Source: Candidatus Melainabacteria bacterium (GTDB lineage: Bacteria; Cyanobacteriota; Vampirovibrionia; Obscuribacterales; Obscuribacteraceae). From it: a stretch of DNA of 61,498 nt. Positions within the stretch are counted from its first letter, which is position 1. The number at the start of each line of letters is the position of its first letter. Shown piece after piece: positions 1 to 9,699 of the stretch. The position numbers and the translations under genes are program-made. The DNA lies in assembly GCA_016212515.1 (NCBI GenBank), contig JACRFZ010000071.1, forward strand, positions 1-61,498. The letters run 5' to 3'. The notes beneath the pieces are model-generated. The model saw nothing but the letters and a program-made list of their open reading frames with translations. It searched no databases and had not been told where the DNA came from.

Positions 1-78
1 ATTTGCCCCGCCTGTTTGTCCCGCCTGATGGAATGTCGACATCTGATAAACTAGGGTTTTTCGGAGGTCTTTTGGTCC

Positions 79-972
79 ATGGGTGTGGATTCTGCAATGA
101 ATGTTTCTAGTTCAGTCGCTTATTCAAGGCCATCTGACCTAGTTGCTTTCAGTCGTAAGTGCGGTCGTTACTTGTCTGTTGCCGGGTTAGCTCTGGTCTT
201 GAATTCGGCGGCGATGTTTTCACCTTTTCCGAACTTGCCTGTCTTTGCCGCAGAGAAAGCCCCTGTAAACGAACTGGCACCGGATCTCGAGCGCCCCGTG
301 GTCATATATTTGCATAGCCTGAGCAGCAACAATGGAGAGCCTTTCTGCTTTCCCGGCGGCAAAAAGGGGTTCATTTACCACGCCTTCAAGATTAATAGCC
401 CCAAACTTGAGATGAAGTCGCTTGAGTACGATTATGGCAAGGTCTTTACCGGTGACTATGCTGACCTTGTAAACGAAGTTGAAGCCTGTGTGAAAGAATT
501 CAACATCAAGACCAGGCGCTTGATTCTAGCCGGCACCTCCATTGGTGGCTATGCCATCTTCCCGCTCTATGCCAAGTTGCCGCCCCAGACCCGAGATCTG
601 GTCATGGGAGCGATTGCCGTGGCCTGCCCTGAGAATTTGGAAGTTTGTGCCAAGAAGACTCGTGCTGAGAATATGCTGAATATTTTCAAGCCCTATGCCG
701 AAGGACTGCCTGCCATGAGCCTTTCTCGCCTGCTGGCCAATGCCAGCGTGCCGCCTGTAGTTGTCTACATGCGTTATCACGAAGATTTGACGGTTCCCTA
801 CGCCTCTAGCAATAAACTTTTACCGTTTCTGAAGAAGAAAGGTGTCGTTTGCCGAGAGATCACGCTGGAAGGCAAGCACGGCATTCCCGCTCAGATCAAT
901 TACGAAGTGGCCTATCAGCAGTTCAAATCTCTGGTGCGTAAATCCCCCGAGGAAGCCGACGCTGCCAAATAA
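79..972 (+). CDS. Secreted or membrane-anchored alpha/beta-hydrolase-like protein
   Basis: A 297-residue protein with a hydrophobic stretch at about residues 31-58, ending in a plausible signal-peptidase site (VFAAEKA). The mature part has the shape of an alpha/beta hydrolase: a first strand PVVIYLHS, a nucleophile elbow GTSIGG with Ser154, a candidate acid Asp236 in HEDLTVP and a candidate base His267 in GKHGIP. The triad is read from order and context, not from a structure. GGAGG lies 11 nt before the ATG; a second in-frame ATG 18 nt downstream is also possible. Substrate unknown: the fold covers esterases, lipases and peptidases. It stands alone, followed by 276 nt without a gene. Confidence 0.72.
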   Translation: MGVDSAMNVSSSVAYSRPSDLVAFSRKCGRYLSVAGLALVLNSAAMFSPFPNLPVFAAEKAPVNELAPDLERPVVIYLHSLSSNNGEPFCFPGGKKGFIYHAFKINSPKLEMKSLEYDYGKVFTGDYADLVNEVEACVKEFNIKTRRLILAGTSIGGYAIFPLYAKLPPQTRDLVMGAIAVACPENLEVCAKKTRAENMLNIFKPYAEGLPAMSLSRLLANASVPPVVVYMRYHEDLTVPYASSNKLLPFLKKKGVVCREITLEGKHGIPAQINYEVAYQQFKSLVRKSPEEADAAK

Positions 973-1248
973 AGGGTATAGCGAGAGGGTTTGCTATGGC
1001 AGGGGCTTATCGCCCTTGGGTGCAGTAGTTGGAAAAGAATAACAATCCGCACAAAGGATGATAGGTAAGTCTTTCGAAGCATCCCGGTCTAAATTACCGA
1101 ATTCGGATGATTTTTGCACCCTAAATAGGAATATGATGGTTCCACTGAGGTCAATTTGAGATTCCCGCAGTGAAATGGTTGGGATGCCGAAGCGAGACTC
1201 CGGTGCTCTGCTTTGCACTGATTTAAGCTGCTCCTGTGGTGCGATTTT

Positions 1249-1671
1249 ATGGTTCCCCGCATTCTGGCCTTACTTGAACACAGAGAAGAAGTTGAGCAGG
1301 TTAAGGACTGCTTGTACCGGGCTTGCTACGACCTTACTCTGGTAAATTCTTTTACTGAAGCTATGAAAGCTCTTCAGAACGGCGAGTTTGATTTGATTAT
1401 TTCCGATGTGCACCTGGAAAACGGCGCCAGTGTCTTTGAGTTTTTGCGCTGGGTGAAGACGCGAAAACGGTTTGCCAAGATTCCTTTTGTGCTCTTCAGT
1501 CTTGAACCCAGTGAGATGGCCAAATATCTAGCTGACGGGGTCAGCACCGCTGCCCGCTATCTGGGCGCGGCTTGCTACATCGACATGGAAGTTTTTGATC
1601 CGATCAGACTGTGTAAGGAAATAGAGGCGCAGTTGGGCAATAATCCTGGTATAACTTTAGATTCTAATTAA
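1249..1671 (+). CDS. Degenerate response-regulator receiver protein (first of tandem pair)
   Basis: A 140-residue single-domain protein with the receiver layout. It keeps the phosphoacceptor region (Asp53 in IISDVHL) and a Ser after strand 4 (VLFSLE). The acidic pair at the end of strand 1 is replaced by a Glu-His stretch (LLEHREE), and the strand 5 Lys-Pro is replaced by Met-Glu (YIDMEVFD). Receivers lacking these residues usually phosphorylate poorly or act as protein-interaction modules. There is no output domain. The gene is followed within 12 nt by a close paralogue sharing DVHLxNGxSxFxFLRWVK, so the two probably arose by duplication and are co-transcribed. No strong Shine-Dalgarno is visible. 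The upstream 276 nt contain no feature I can name. Confidence 0.7.
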   Translation: MVPRILALLEHREEVEQVKDCLYRACYDLTLVNSFTEAMKALQNGEFDLIISDVHLENGASVFEFLRWVKTRKRFAKIPFVLFSLEPSEMAKYLADGVSTAARYLGAACYIDMEVFDPIRLCKEIEAQLGNNPGITLDSN

Positions 1672-1682
1672 GGTGAATGAAG

Positions 1683-2120
1683 ATGGCAGCAACCATTTTG
1701 GTGCTGATGGAACATGAAGATGCCATGGATTTGGTGGCTGGTACTCTGGAGCACTTTGGACACGAAGTGATCAAGGCTTGTACTTTTCAGGAGGCGATGG
1801 AAGTACTGCGCCACCAGGAAGTGAGCCTGATTGTGGGCGATGTGCATTTGCAAAATGGTGGTAGCATTTTTGACTTTCTGCGCTGGGTGAAGGGTGATCC
1901 CCATATGCATTCCGTGCCCTTTGTCTGTTTCAGCACCGAGCCGGCTGAGGTGCCAAAGTATCTGAAAGATGGAGTGCGCACGGCGGCCAGGGCCCTGGGT
2001 GCGGCTCGCTATATCACCATGGAGCATTTTGACAAAGCGGCGTTCCGGGCTGAGATTGAATGGCTTTTGCCCCAGGAAGTGGCCGGCAACTACTACGCTA
2101 ATTTTGAGAGTGGTACCTAG
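1683..2120 (+). CDS. Degenerate response-regulator receiver protein (second of tandem pair)
   Basis: Paralogue of the preceding gene, about 145 residues. I prefer the ATG at 1683 because AAGGTG (1670-1675) sits 7 nt before it; an ATG at 1677 is only 1 nt from that site. It keeps the candidate phosphoacceptor Asp in IVGDVHL and a Ser in VCFSTE. It shares the replacement of the strand 5 Lys-Pro by Met-Glu (YITMEHFD) and has LMEHED where the acidic pair is expected. No output domain is fused. The gene ends 204 nt before a large double-GGDEF protein, so a signalling link is possible but not shown. Function unknown. Confidence 0.7.
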   Translation: MAATILVLMEHEDAMDLVAGTLEHFGHEVIKACTFQEAMEVLRHQEVSLIVGDVHLQNGGSIFDFLRWVKGDPHMHSVPFVCFSTEPAEVPKYLKDGVRTAARALGAARYITMEHFDKAAFRAEIEWLLPQEVAGNYYANFESGT

Positions 2121-2324
2121 GTTCGAGGATGCTGCGCCAACTTGCTCCGACTTGGGCAGGTCGTGGGTTCTCTAATTTCCGCTATATGAAATTCGCGGCT
2201 CGTGAAATGCCGGTAATGCCTGTGTGTGCTTGAACTACAAGCTTTTGTGGAATATGGAACTGGCGGCTCCGATTAAGTCGAGACTGGAACTGCGCAGGTC
2301 TGTGGTATCCAAGTGGTAAGTTTT

Positions 2325-5300
2325 ATGGCCAAGGCGAAGGAAGTTAATGAGGAGAAGCAGCAGGCTCAGCCTGTAGATAATCCGCAGTTATCTCAAGAAG
2401 CCAATGTCCTGGTTGCCAAGACCGCCGCTCAGCCGGTTGAAGATGTCTCAGGCAAGGTTACTGCTCAGGCTCTCAAAACTGAACTGGCCAAGTTTTCACC
2501 TGATAGTGCCCTGGTGCTTGAACATCTGCGCAGTAAGTCACCTGAAGAACTCAAGACAATTGCTGGGAATTACAAGACCGAGACCGGCCGCAATCTCGGT
2601 GATGATCTGGCCAAAAGTTTCTCAGGCTCTGAGAGAGTTCTGGTCACGCAGGCCTTGCAGGGTAACCTGGATGATACGACCAGGGTCAGGGCCAATCTCC
2701 TGGCGCTGGGCGAACTGAGCGGCAATACCAACAGGAACATCGAGAAGGATCTGCGCGATACCTTCGCTACGCTGAATAAGGCGCAGATAGATAAGCTGGC
2801 CGGTGAATATAAAGAGCGCTTCGGGCGAGTGCTTACTTCCGATTTGCAGAACAACACCAGTATCAGTGCTGATAGTAAGCAGGCTATGTCTGTTTACATG
2901 AAAGGTACCGACAATCGAAGCAGCGAAGATGTTCAGAAGCTGGCCGGTTTAGCACTGGCTTCGAAGAACATCGATATGATGCGTGAAGCCTTTCGCGACG
3001 TCGGTCCTGAAGCTCGGCAGCAGTTCTTGAGCGCTGAGGGCGAAAAGAAGATCAAAGCCGCTTTTGGTTCAAAGGAAGCGGCTATAGCCCTCGATTATGT
3101 GAACTTGGGCCGCCTTGATGTTGCCACGGCTATTAAACATAATTCCAGTTTTGCCGGTGATAACGAGGCTGCTATCTATTTTGCGGCATCCAGTATGTCG
3201 AAGCAGCAGAAAGAGGATTATGCGCAGGGCAGGCTGAATGCTGAGCGCGATGCAGCCGGTCTTACTCCCGGCGAGCAAAAGCAGGTAGAGTTTTACCGCA
3301 AAGTCAGCGAAGCCTTCAAAGATCCGCTTTCCGACCGGGAAATGCTCATCTGTGAAGACAAGATTCTATCTCCGGGCGGCAAGTCGACGGTGTCTAAGAT
3401 TGCCGAGATGGGCGGATTCATCGGTGCCAGCGGCAAAGATGTGAACGCCGCTTTGAAAGCGATGCCGCCGGCGGAGCTGGAGCGATTGCAGAATGACCCC
3501 CAGTTTCGCAAGAATCTTGACTCGGCAATAAACGAGTGCGGTCTGGGCTTTCGCGAGCGCTTTGTGGCACTGCATATGCTTGATGAAATTGCCAGAGGTA
3601 AGTTCAAACCGGAAGAGAAAAAGGTTGATGAGTCTGAGCCTAAACTCAGTCTAAGTGAGCGCATCGATCGTTACACCCATTTGACCGGAGATGATAAGGC
3701 CGGCTTCTTGAATTCGCTCAAGAACCCCGAGGCCAGTCGGATTGCCGGGGATGAGCTTAAGGCTAATCCTTCTGCTCTGACCGCACTGGATAAATTTCTC
3801 AGTCCGGAGGAGAAGAAAGTTGCCCTGGCTATCATCGAGCAGGGCGGCAAGGCCACCGCCGCCGATGATATGAGGGCTTCACTCTTGGGGGTGGGGCCCG
3901 GGAAAGTCGGAATTGCCGAGGTCTTGAAACCGATGACTTCGGAGGCTAAATACCTGGCCCGCAGTGAGTACGAGCAGAAGTATGGCACTTCTCTGGTTTC
4001 CGACGTCAGTGAGAATACACGCGGTAGAGAGAGGGTGACCGCTCTAGATCTCTTGCGCACACCTTTCAGTATGCGAGATGACTATAACAACAGGCGCGAT
4101 GCCGTCTACAAGTCGGTGGACGGTGTGGGTCGCTCCTGGGTGGATAGCTGGGACGGCACCGGTGACCTTACCCACGACGTGCTTGAGCAGTATGCTGCTG
4201 CCAATTCTCGCTATGCTCGTGATTTTGAATCTATGAGTGTGGCTGATCAAAAGCAGTTGAGCGAAAACCTGGGTAAGGCTCTTGACCTCTACAAAGACTC
4301 TAAGACTCAAGCTGCCGATGCAGCGGTTACCGTGGCCCTGACCGGTATCGGCGTCGGCGGTGCAGCCTTCACCGGTGGTGCCAGCCTGGGGCTGCTTGCC
4401 ACAGCCGGCGGGGTGATCTCCGTGGGCACCAAGGCCGTCATCGAAGGGGCTGACTACAACAAGTCTGGGGCTCTGGCTGATGGTCTGGGTGGCGCGGTAT
4501 CTGCCGGTGCCATGGGCTTCGGCGGCAGACAGTTGGCTGAGATGCTCAAACTTGGGCAACAGGCGGCTGGAGCCAGTGCCGGAGCGGTCTTGAAGGGTTC
4601 CGAGAATATCGCTCAGGAGACTGGAGTGGCGCTCATTAAGCCCGGGGCGCAGGTTGAGCTTGAGAAGGCGCTGGCGGCTCAGATAAGAGATTCCATAGCA
4701 TCCGGTGCTGAGGCGGTGCCGCAGGCTAAGCTTGATATGTTGGCCAGGCAATTTGCCACTTCGCCTGATAACGCATCGGCGCTCAGTGTCTTAATGACTA
4801 TGGAGTTGAACAAAGCGTTGAAGGAAACCGGCACCAATGCCGTGAAAAGAGTAGTGCAGGGTACGGCGCTGGCCTCGGGAGCAAGCGGCGCCGCCGGTGT
4901 GGCTGCCGGCACCGTCCATGGTATCGACGAATGGAGTGATAAGAAGACAGTTTCCGCCAACATGGCTAATCTAGCCAAGCATGCGGTAGGCACCGGCGCA
5001 GAATATATGACGGTTTCGGCGCTCGGACAGGGAGCTATGAGCGGTATTCGGGCGAGCTTCAGGGAAGGTGTCAAGCGTCTGGAGAGCGGCGAACGATTGG
5101 CGGAAGCGAAAGTGGTTTCCGGTCTGGCCTCTGATGCAGCCAAGCTGGAAGCTACTGCTACGGTCGACCCTATAACCAATCTCTTGAACAAAAATGGTTC
5201 CGAGCAGGCGCTGGTTAAGGCCGTCAAACAAATAGAGAGGGTGGAAGGCAAGGGGGAAAGTCGTGATCTGACCTTGCTTATGATTGATCTCGATAACTTC

Positions 5301-6539
5301 AAAGCCGTCAACGATCACCTGGGGCACGACCGGGGCGACGAAGTATTGCAGGTGATGGGTAAATACTTGAAAGACCGCTTGCGCACTTCCGACAAAGTTG
5401 GAAGATTGGGCGGCGACGAGTATCTGGCGGTCTTACCCGATACCAAGGATACGGCGCGGCTGATGCAAGATATACAATCTCTGCGCATTGAGGCCGGACC
5501 TGGTGGTGTGCGCTTGCTCAAGCCGGAGGAAGTGCCTGCTCCCGGAACATATATAGTCAAAGCCAGTGCCGGTGCCACTGTACGCCAGCCGGGCGAAGCG
5601 GCTTCGGATCTTTTGGCGCGAGCCGACCATGAAATGTATCTGGATAAAGCCGCTCGCAAAGGCAAAACTGTAGAGGCGGTAGCACCGGTGGAAACTAAAG
5701 CCCTGGCTGAAGACACACGGGCGGATGGGGTGATGCAACGAGTTGTCGGCAAGCGCCAAGAGGACGAGTTGCTGGCTTTGAATGCCGGAAACTTGCGTCG
5801 TATCTCTGAGGGGTTGCGTCAGGATGTTAGCTCCATGCGTGAGCGCGAAACCATTGATCCGCTCACCGGTCTCTTGAACGGGAAGACCATCCGTAGCAAT
5901 CTGGAGAGCCTGGTGTCGCAATCGGATCGTGCCCTTGCTAAGGGCGAGAATCGTCCGCTGACGGTGGTTTACATTGACATGGACGGTTTGAAAGGAGTTA
6001 ACGACAAGCTCGGGCATCAAAATGGCGACCAATCTCTGCGATTTATGGGGCAACAGTTGAAAGACCTGGCCCGCGACACTGATTATGTGGCCCATATCAG
6101 TGGTGATGAATACATGATGTTACTGCCTGATACAGTCAGTGCTCCGGCCATTGCCCAAAGGCTTGATAAGTTGCGCTTTGCCATGTCTGCCAATGGCGAT
6201 GTGCGTCCGATTGCGGCCGGCGAAGCGCTGAAAGAGGGCGAGGTGAAAATTGGATTCAGCGCCGGTGTTGTGACCAGGCAAGCTGGTGAAACAGCCGAAA
6301 TGGTGCGGCAGAGAGCTGATGCTCTCATGCACGATAACAAGCTGGTGAAGAAGACGCATCAGGTCTTTCATGCATCAGAGATTCCAGAGCAGCTCAACCG
6401 AGCCAGAGACCTGCAAGCTCAGGGCAAGGCCATGGAGGCCGACAAGCTTTTGAACGACATCCAGTTCGCTCGGGAGCATCAACATCTGGCCGGCAAGAAG
6501 GTTCGAGAAGAACGCGAAGGTTTAGTGGTGCTGGAGTAA
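2325..6539 (+). CDS. Large protein with annexin-like repeats and two C-terminal GGDEF domains
   Basis: About 1,404 residues from the ATG at 2325; a GTG at 2313 would add four, and neither has a clear Shine-Dalgarno. Residue numbers here count from the GTG. Three segments match the second half of an annexin repeat: residues 76-115, 156-198 and 543-583, each with I/L..xYxxxxGxxLxxDL followed by a Ser/Thr-rich turn. A Gly/Ala-rich hydrophobic stretch lies at 668-735 and a second near 850-865. Two diguanylate cyclase domains follow: one with GGDEY (1033-1037) and inhibitory-site RTSD, one with SGDEY (1263-1267) and RDTD. Both have DPxTxLLN and the metal-binding IDxDxxKxxND-type stretch. The first is likely an active c-di-GMP synthase; the second may be active or regulatory. 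No sensor domain is recognised, so the N-terminus may sense membrane or calcium. Confidence 0.75.
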   Translation: MAKAKEVNEEKQQAQPVDNPQLSQEANVLVAKTAAQPVEDVSGKVTAQALKTELAKFSPDSALVLEHLRSKSPEELKTIAGNYKTETGRNLGDDLAKSFSGSERVLVTQALQGNLDDTTRVRANLLALGELSGNTNRNIEKDLRDTFATLNKAQIDKLAGEYKERFGRVLTSDLQNNTSISADSKQAMSVYMKGTDNRSSEDVQKLAGLALASKNIDMMREAFRDVGPEARQQFLSAEGEKKIKAAFGSKEAAIALDYVNLGRLDVATAIKHNSSFAGDNEAAIYFAASSMSKQQKEDYAQGRLNAERDAAGLTPGEQKQVEFYRKVSEAFKDPLSDREMLICEDKILSPGGKSTVSKIAEMGGFIGASGKDVNAALKAMPPAELERLQNDPQFRKNLDSAINECGLGFRERFVALHMLDEIARGKFKPEEKKVDESEPKLSLSERIDRYTHLTGDDKAGFLNSLKNPEASRIAGDELKANPSALTALDKFLSPEEKKVALAIIEQGGKATAADDMRASLLGVGPGKVGIAEVLKPMTSEAKYLARSEYEQKYGTSLVSDVSENTRGRERVTALDLLRTPFSMRDDYNNRRDAVYKSVDGVGRSWVDSWDGTGDLTHDVLEQYAAANSRYARDFESMSVADQKQLSENLGKALDLYKDSKTQAADAAVTVALTGIGVGGAAFTGGASLGLLATAGGVISVGTKAVIEGADYNKSGALADGLGGAVSAGAMGFGGRQLAEMLKLGQQAAGASAGAVLKGSENIAQETGVALIKPGAQVELEKALAAQIRDSIASGAEAVPQAKLDMLARQFATSPDNASALSVLMTMELNKALKETGTNAVKRVVQGTALASGASGAAGVAAGTVHGIDEWSDKKTVSANMANLAKHAVGTGAEYMTVSALGQGAMSGIRASFREGVKRLESGERLAEAKVVSGLASDAAKLEATATVDPITNLLNKNGSEQALVKAVKQIERVEGKGESRDLTLLMIDLDNFKAVNDHLGHDRGDEVLQVMGKYLKDRLRTSDKVGRLGGDEYLAVLPDTKDTARLMQDIQSLRIEAGPGGVRLLKPEEVPAPGTYIVKASAGATVRQPGEAASDLLARADHEMYLDKAARKGKTVEAVAPVETKALAEDTRADGVMQRVVGKRQEDELLALNAGNLRRISEGLRQDVSSMRERETIDPLTGLLNGKTIRSNLESLVSQSDRALAKGENRPLTVVYIDMDGLKGVNDKLGHQNGDQSLRFMGQQLKDLARDTDYVAHISGDEYMMLLPDTVSAPAIAQRLDKLRFAMSANGDVRPIAAGEALKEGEVKIGFSAGVVTRQAGETAEMVRQRADALMHDNKLVKKTHQVFHASEIPEQLNRARDLQAQGKAMEADKLLNDIQFAREHQHLAGKKVREEREGLVVLE

Positions 6540-6600
6540 ACGGCGGTTATGACTGGCTCGCTGGTGCTGGAGTAAGCGGCGGTTATGACCGGCTCGCTGG
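6526..6600 (+). repeat. 36-bp tandem duplication spanning a stop codon
   Basis: Two 36-bp copies (6526-6561 and 6562-6597), two mismatches apart, with the start of a third. The unit contains the last codons and the TAA of the double-GGDEF gene, so the terminal VLE-stop is repeated in the same frame 36 nt downstream. Seen directly in the sequence. Confidence 0.85.
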
Positions 6601-6622
6601 CGACTTGTTCGCGGCCTCGACT

Positions 6623-6925
6623 TTACCAGGATTTCCGGCGATGTTTCAGGACGGTCAGGACCACTGGAATATTGGTGAGGGTGTAGAGAATCAAGATCTC
6701 CGCCACAAAAATTTCCGTAGCGGTGCTGCCTGATTTCCCCTGCCACAACTGGTAGGAGAACTGTAGATTGCCGTCTACCCTCACCGGCATGAAAGCAATG
6801 ATCAGGCAGATGCCCAGAAACTGCACGATGGACGTGGTTATAACAACCTTCTTCAGTTCCTGGCGCCTTGCTGTCAGGGCGGCATCGTTTCCATGGGGAT
6901 TGCCGATTTGGTTTTGCTTAGACAT
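6623..6925 (-). CDS. Small two-helix membrane protein
   Basis: A 100-residue protein with a hydrophilic N-terminus (MSKQNQIGNPHGN) and two predicted membrane spans, around residues 28-47 (VVITTSIVQFLGICLIIAFM) and 72-92 (EIFVAEILILYTLTNIPVVL), ending in a basic tail (KHRRKSW). The start is well defined: AAGGAAGG lies 3-4 nt before the ATG at 6925. A longer reading frame continues upstream but lacks a ribosome site. It is the only minus-strand gene in the first 10 kb and lies between two plus-strand genes. I do not recognise the family. Confidence 0.65.
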   Translation of the reverse strand: MSKQNQIGNPHGNDAALTARRQELKKVVITTSIVQFLGICLIIAFMPVRVDGNLQFSYQLWQGKSGSTATEIFVAEILILYTLTNIPVVLTVLKHRRKSW

Positions 6926-7111
6926 GAACCTTCCTTGTTTTTTGTGCCCGTCGGTTTCTTCGACTGCTAGTTTAATCCCAAGTGCCTGAGGTTGTGTACT
7001 GTTCCCACTTTGAATTAGGCTGGTTTGCTTTCGGTTGGCAGTTGCAGTGCTGGACAGCCATCGATTCAGCTCGCTATCATTGGCAGTCTGGATGAGGAGG
7101 AAGGTCGCCAA

Positions 7112-9673
7112 ATGACAACTAGTCCCGGTCGACATTCTTTTCGTCGACTTTTGTCTGTCCTGCTCGTCCACTGCCTCGTAACCGCTCCCTGGATATGTTG
7201 TTTGCCTGTTCGGGCGGTCACTGAATCCGGTTCTCCCTCTCGTCTGAACCTTGCTGGCGGTGCCCTATCTGTCTCGGCTGCCCAGGCTGCTGAATTGCTT
7301 GGCGTGAGAGCCGATGTGGATGAGATTCTGGCGCTGCGTCGCATTGGCGCCGCCCCCGCGGACTCAGGCAATCTTGTTAGCAAGCGGGCGCGGGTGTTGC
7401 GCAAGATATTTCACGCTGTGTTGCAGGTGCAGGCTGCCGAGAATCGGCTTGAGTCTGAGATGTCATACACCTATGACGTTTTGTCCCGTGAACAGCGGCG
7501 CATTAACACTGTTAATCAGTTTTTCAACATGATGAACTTCATGCAGTTCGGAGTGCTCTACACAATTGAGCCCTATTCCCGCATGCACAAGCAGTTTAAG
7601 CAGTCGGCCATTTGTACTTCGATTGGCGCCGGTCTGGGCATAGGCTTGCCCGTGATGTGCATCTTCTATAACAAGTTGGCGCGTGCATCTCATCTTTCGC
7701 CGCCCGACTTTCTCTCCCATGTGATCGACGGTCAGCCTGTAGACGGCAGTAATATGCCACCGCTGGTAGTGCGATATCTGGATGCGACGGAAAAGGGTGA
7801 AAGCCGGAGTCGTCGGGCCTGTCTCAGTGCCCTCTGGAAGGAACGCTACGGCGTGGAGATGGACAAGCGGGAGACTTTGTGCGGAATTGCGGATGGTAAA
7901 CCGAAAAGCACAGGTGTTTTGAATACGCGCATTGTTCTGCTCTGGTCGCTTTATACGGTGGTGCAGGGCTTCAATAGAGATTTGCTGGCGCTATTGAATG
8001 AAGTGCGCGACAAGGACATGCTCAGCCCGGAGACCGACCTCAATGGTGGTGCCGGGGACGCTTCGATCACCGCTAGTTTGAGAGACTACACGGGGTTGAG
8101 CGCCGGGGCGGCAGAGGCTGCCAGGCTTCTGAGAGTGAAGCCGCTATTAGACGAATTGAAAACGATGCAGGGTGCTCCCGCGAACGACAGTCGCCTAGTG
8201 CAGTTGCGCATTTGTTTGTTGGAATCGGTGCTGGCTGGTTATCTGGATATCCAGATAGCCGCCGATAAGTGCCAGGAGGAGATGAACTATCAGTACGATG
8301 TAGTTCTAGCCCAGATGATGGCCAGGCGCGGTAGGTTTCTGCAGAAGACTTTCGAGGCCAACTTTATTCAAAGCGGAACCCTGGGAGCTTGCGCGGGTTG
8401 GTCTTATTTGAACGGTTACACCAAGGCCGGCAACCAGTGTTTTATGGTTGCTAATTCCATGGGCATAGCCATAAGCACGATTTCCTTTATTGCCACCCAT
8501 GGAGGTTGGCGTAAGAATCAGACGCCGCCAAATTCGCTGGCGGAATTCTTTGAGCTGAAGAACGGCGACGACCATGCATTTTCGCCTATGGTCTGGAATT
8601 ATCTCAATTCGCCTTCACCTAAGCGTGGCGATACTAAGAGTCGGCGGCAGTTTTTGCGTGAGCTATGGGCCAAAAATGCCGTCGCCAATATCGACCTGAA
8701 AGACCGGCGCAATCTTGAGAAATTGGGCAGTATGCCGTCATGTAAGTGGGATACGATCAAGCTGGTATTGAATCGTATTGCCTTACTCGAATCGTTGCAG
8801 GAACAGTTTGGTGACTTTGACGCAGAGTTGCTTTCGCTCTTGCGTGAAACCTGGCCTCTGGCGAAGCAGGGCGTCGGCTCAAATTCCGCCCTTTCTCTGA
8901 GCAAAGCTGAGCTTGCTTCGGTTGAACCGGGCGGTGTGAAGGCGGCTCGATTGTTGGGCGTCAATCATTTACTGGCAGACATAGAAAGCGGCCGGGCTGG
9001 AGAAGACAGCAAGTTGTTGATTACCGGCAGCGTTCTGGATGGCTTTCTGGAGTCCACGGCTGATGCCAATATGATTGCCCATCAGATTATTGTTGAATCA
9101 CAGGTGATGAACCGCATGATCCGGCAGCGCGATGCTGCTATTCAATTGACCAATATCATCAACTTTTACCAGATTGGCATACTGGGTGTGATTTCCGATT
9201 CACTTGGGGTCTGCAATAACGAGCAATTTGTCCTGGTGGGCAATCGTATCAACGATATTTCCGGCATGATGGTCGGCTGCCTGGCTCTGGTGGCGCTGGC
9301 TGAACGGCGTGGTGGCCTGAGACCCGGCAAAGCTCTGCCGAATTCCATCGGCAATGTGTTTGGTCGACAGACTGAAACTGCCAGTCTGTCCCCGCTCATG
9401 AATCGTTATCTGAGCACTGTTTCGCCTGCCTCTGCGGCCGGATTGACTCACCGGGATGAGCTTATCAAGTATTGGAAAGAGGCAAGGGTGCTAAGTGTCA
9501 ACGTTAGAAAGCCGACGGTGGTGGAAAAACTTTCGGCTGAGTCAAAAGCAACCCGCTGGTGGTCCGAAACCATCGGGCTGATCAGTAATCGTGTCACCAT
9601 GCTCTATGACCTGAGGGCCACTCTACGCTCCAGCAACCTGGGTTTTGACGACCTGGTGGAAGCCCTGGATTAA
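7112..9673 (+). CDS. Secreted protein built of three related modules of about 270 residues
   Basis: About 853 residues. GAGGAGGAAGG lies 7 nt before the ATG at 7112; in-frame codons upstream lack a site. The N-terminus is a signal peptide (SFRRLLSVLLVHCLVTAPW). Three modules repeat the same order: a xAAxLLxV..LxDEI/ELxxL opening (EAARLLRVKPLLDELKTM; VKAARLLGVNHLLADIES), then a helix with VLxxxL..QxAxxxxxxEMxYxYDV, an aromatic F..xIGxLG segment, a hydrophobic stretch, and then LPNS/LMxRYLxT. The hydrophobic segments could be membrane-embedded or buried helices. No family is recognised. The repetition suggests internal gene triplication with strong divergence. Confidence 0.65.
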   Translation: MTTSPGRHSFRRLLSVLLVHCLVTAPWICCLPVRAVTESGSPSRLNLAGGALSVSAAQAAELLGVRADVDEILALRRIGAAPADSGNLVSKRARVLRKIFHAVLQVQAAENRLESEMSYTYDVLSREQRRINTVNQFFNMMNFMQFGVLYTIEPYSRMHKQFKQSAICTSIGAGLGIGLPVMCIFYNKLARASHLSPPDFLSHVIDGQPVDGSNMPPLVVRYLDATEKGESRSRRACLSALWKERYGVEMDKRETLCGIADGKPKSTGVLNTRIVLLWSLYTVVQGFNRDLLALLNEVRDKDMLSPETDLNGGAGDASITASLRDYTGLSAGAAEAARLLRVKPLLDELKTMQGAPANDSRLVQLRICLLESVLAGYLDIQIAADKCQEEMNYQYDVVLAQMMARRGRFLQKTFEANFIQSGTLGACAGWSYLNGYTKAGNQCFMVANSMGIAISTISFIATHGGWRKNQTPPNSLAEFFELKNGDDHAFSPMVWNYLNSPSPKRGDTKSRRQFLRELWAKNAVANIDLKDRRNLEKLGSMPSCKWDTIKLVLNRIALLESLQEQFGDFDAELLSLLRETWPLAKQGVGSNSALSLSKAELASVEPGGVKAARLLGVNHLLADIESGRAGEDSKLLITGSVLDGFLESTADANMIAHQIIVESQVMNRMIRQRDAAIQLTNIINFYQIGILGVISDSLGVCNNEQFVLVGNRINDISGMMVGCLALVALAERRGGLRPGKALPNSIGNVFGRQTETASLSPLMNRYLSTVSPASAAGLTHRDELIKYWKEARVLSVNVRKPTVVEKLSAESKATRWWSETIGLISNRVTMLYDLRATLRSSNLGFDDLVEALD

Positions 9674-9699
9674 TTCGGCAGTCGGCGAATGTTTGCATG

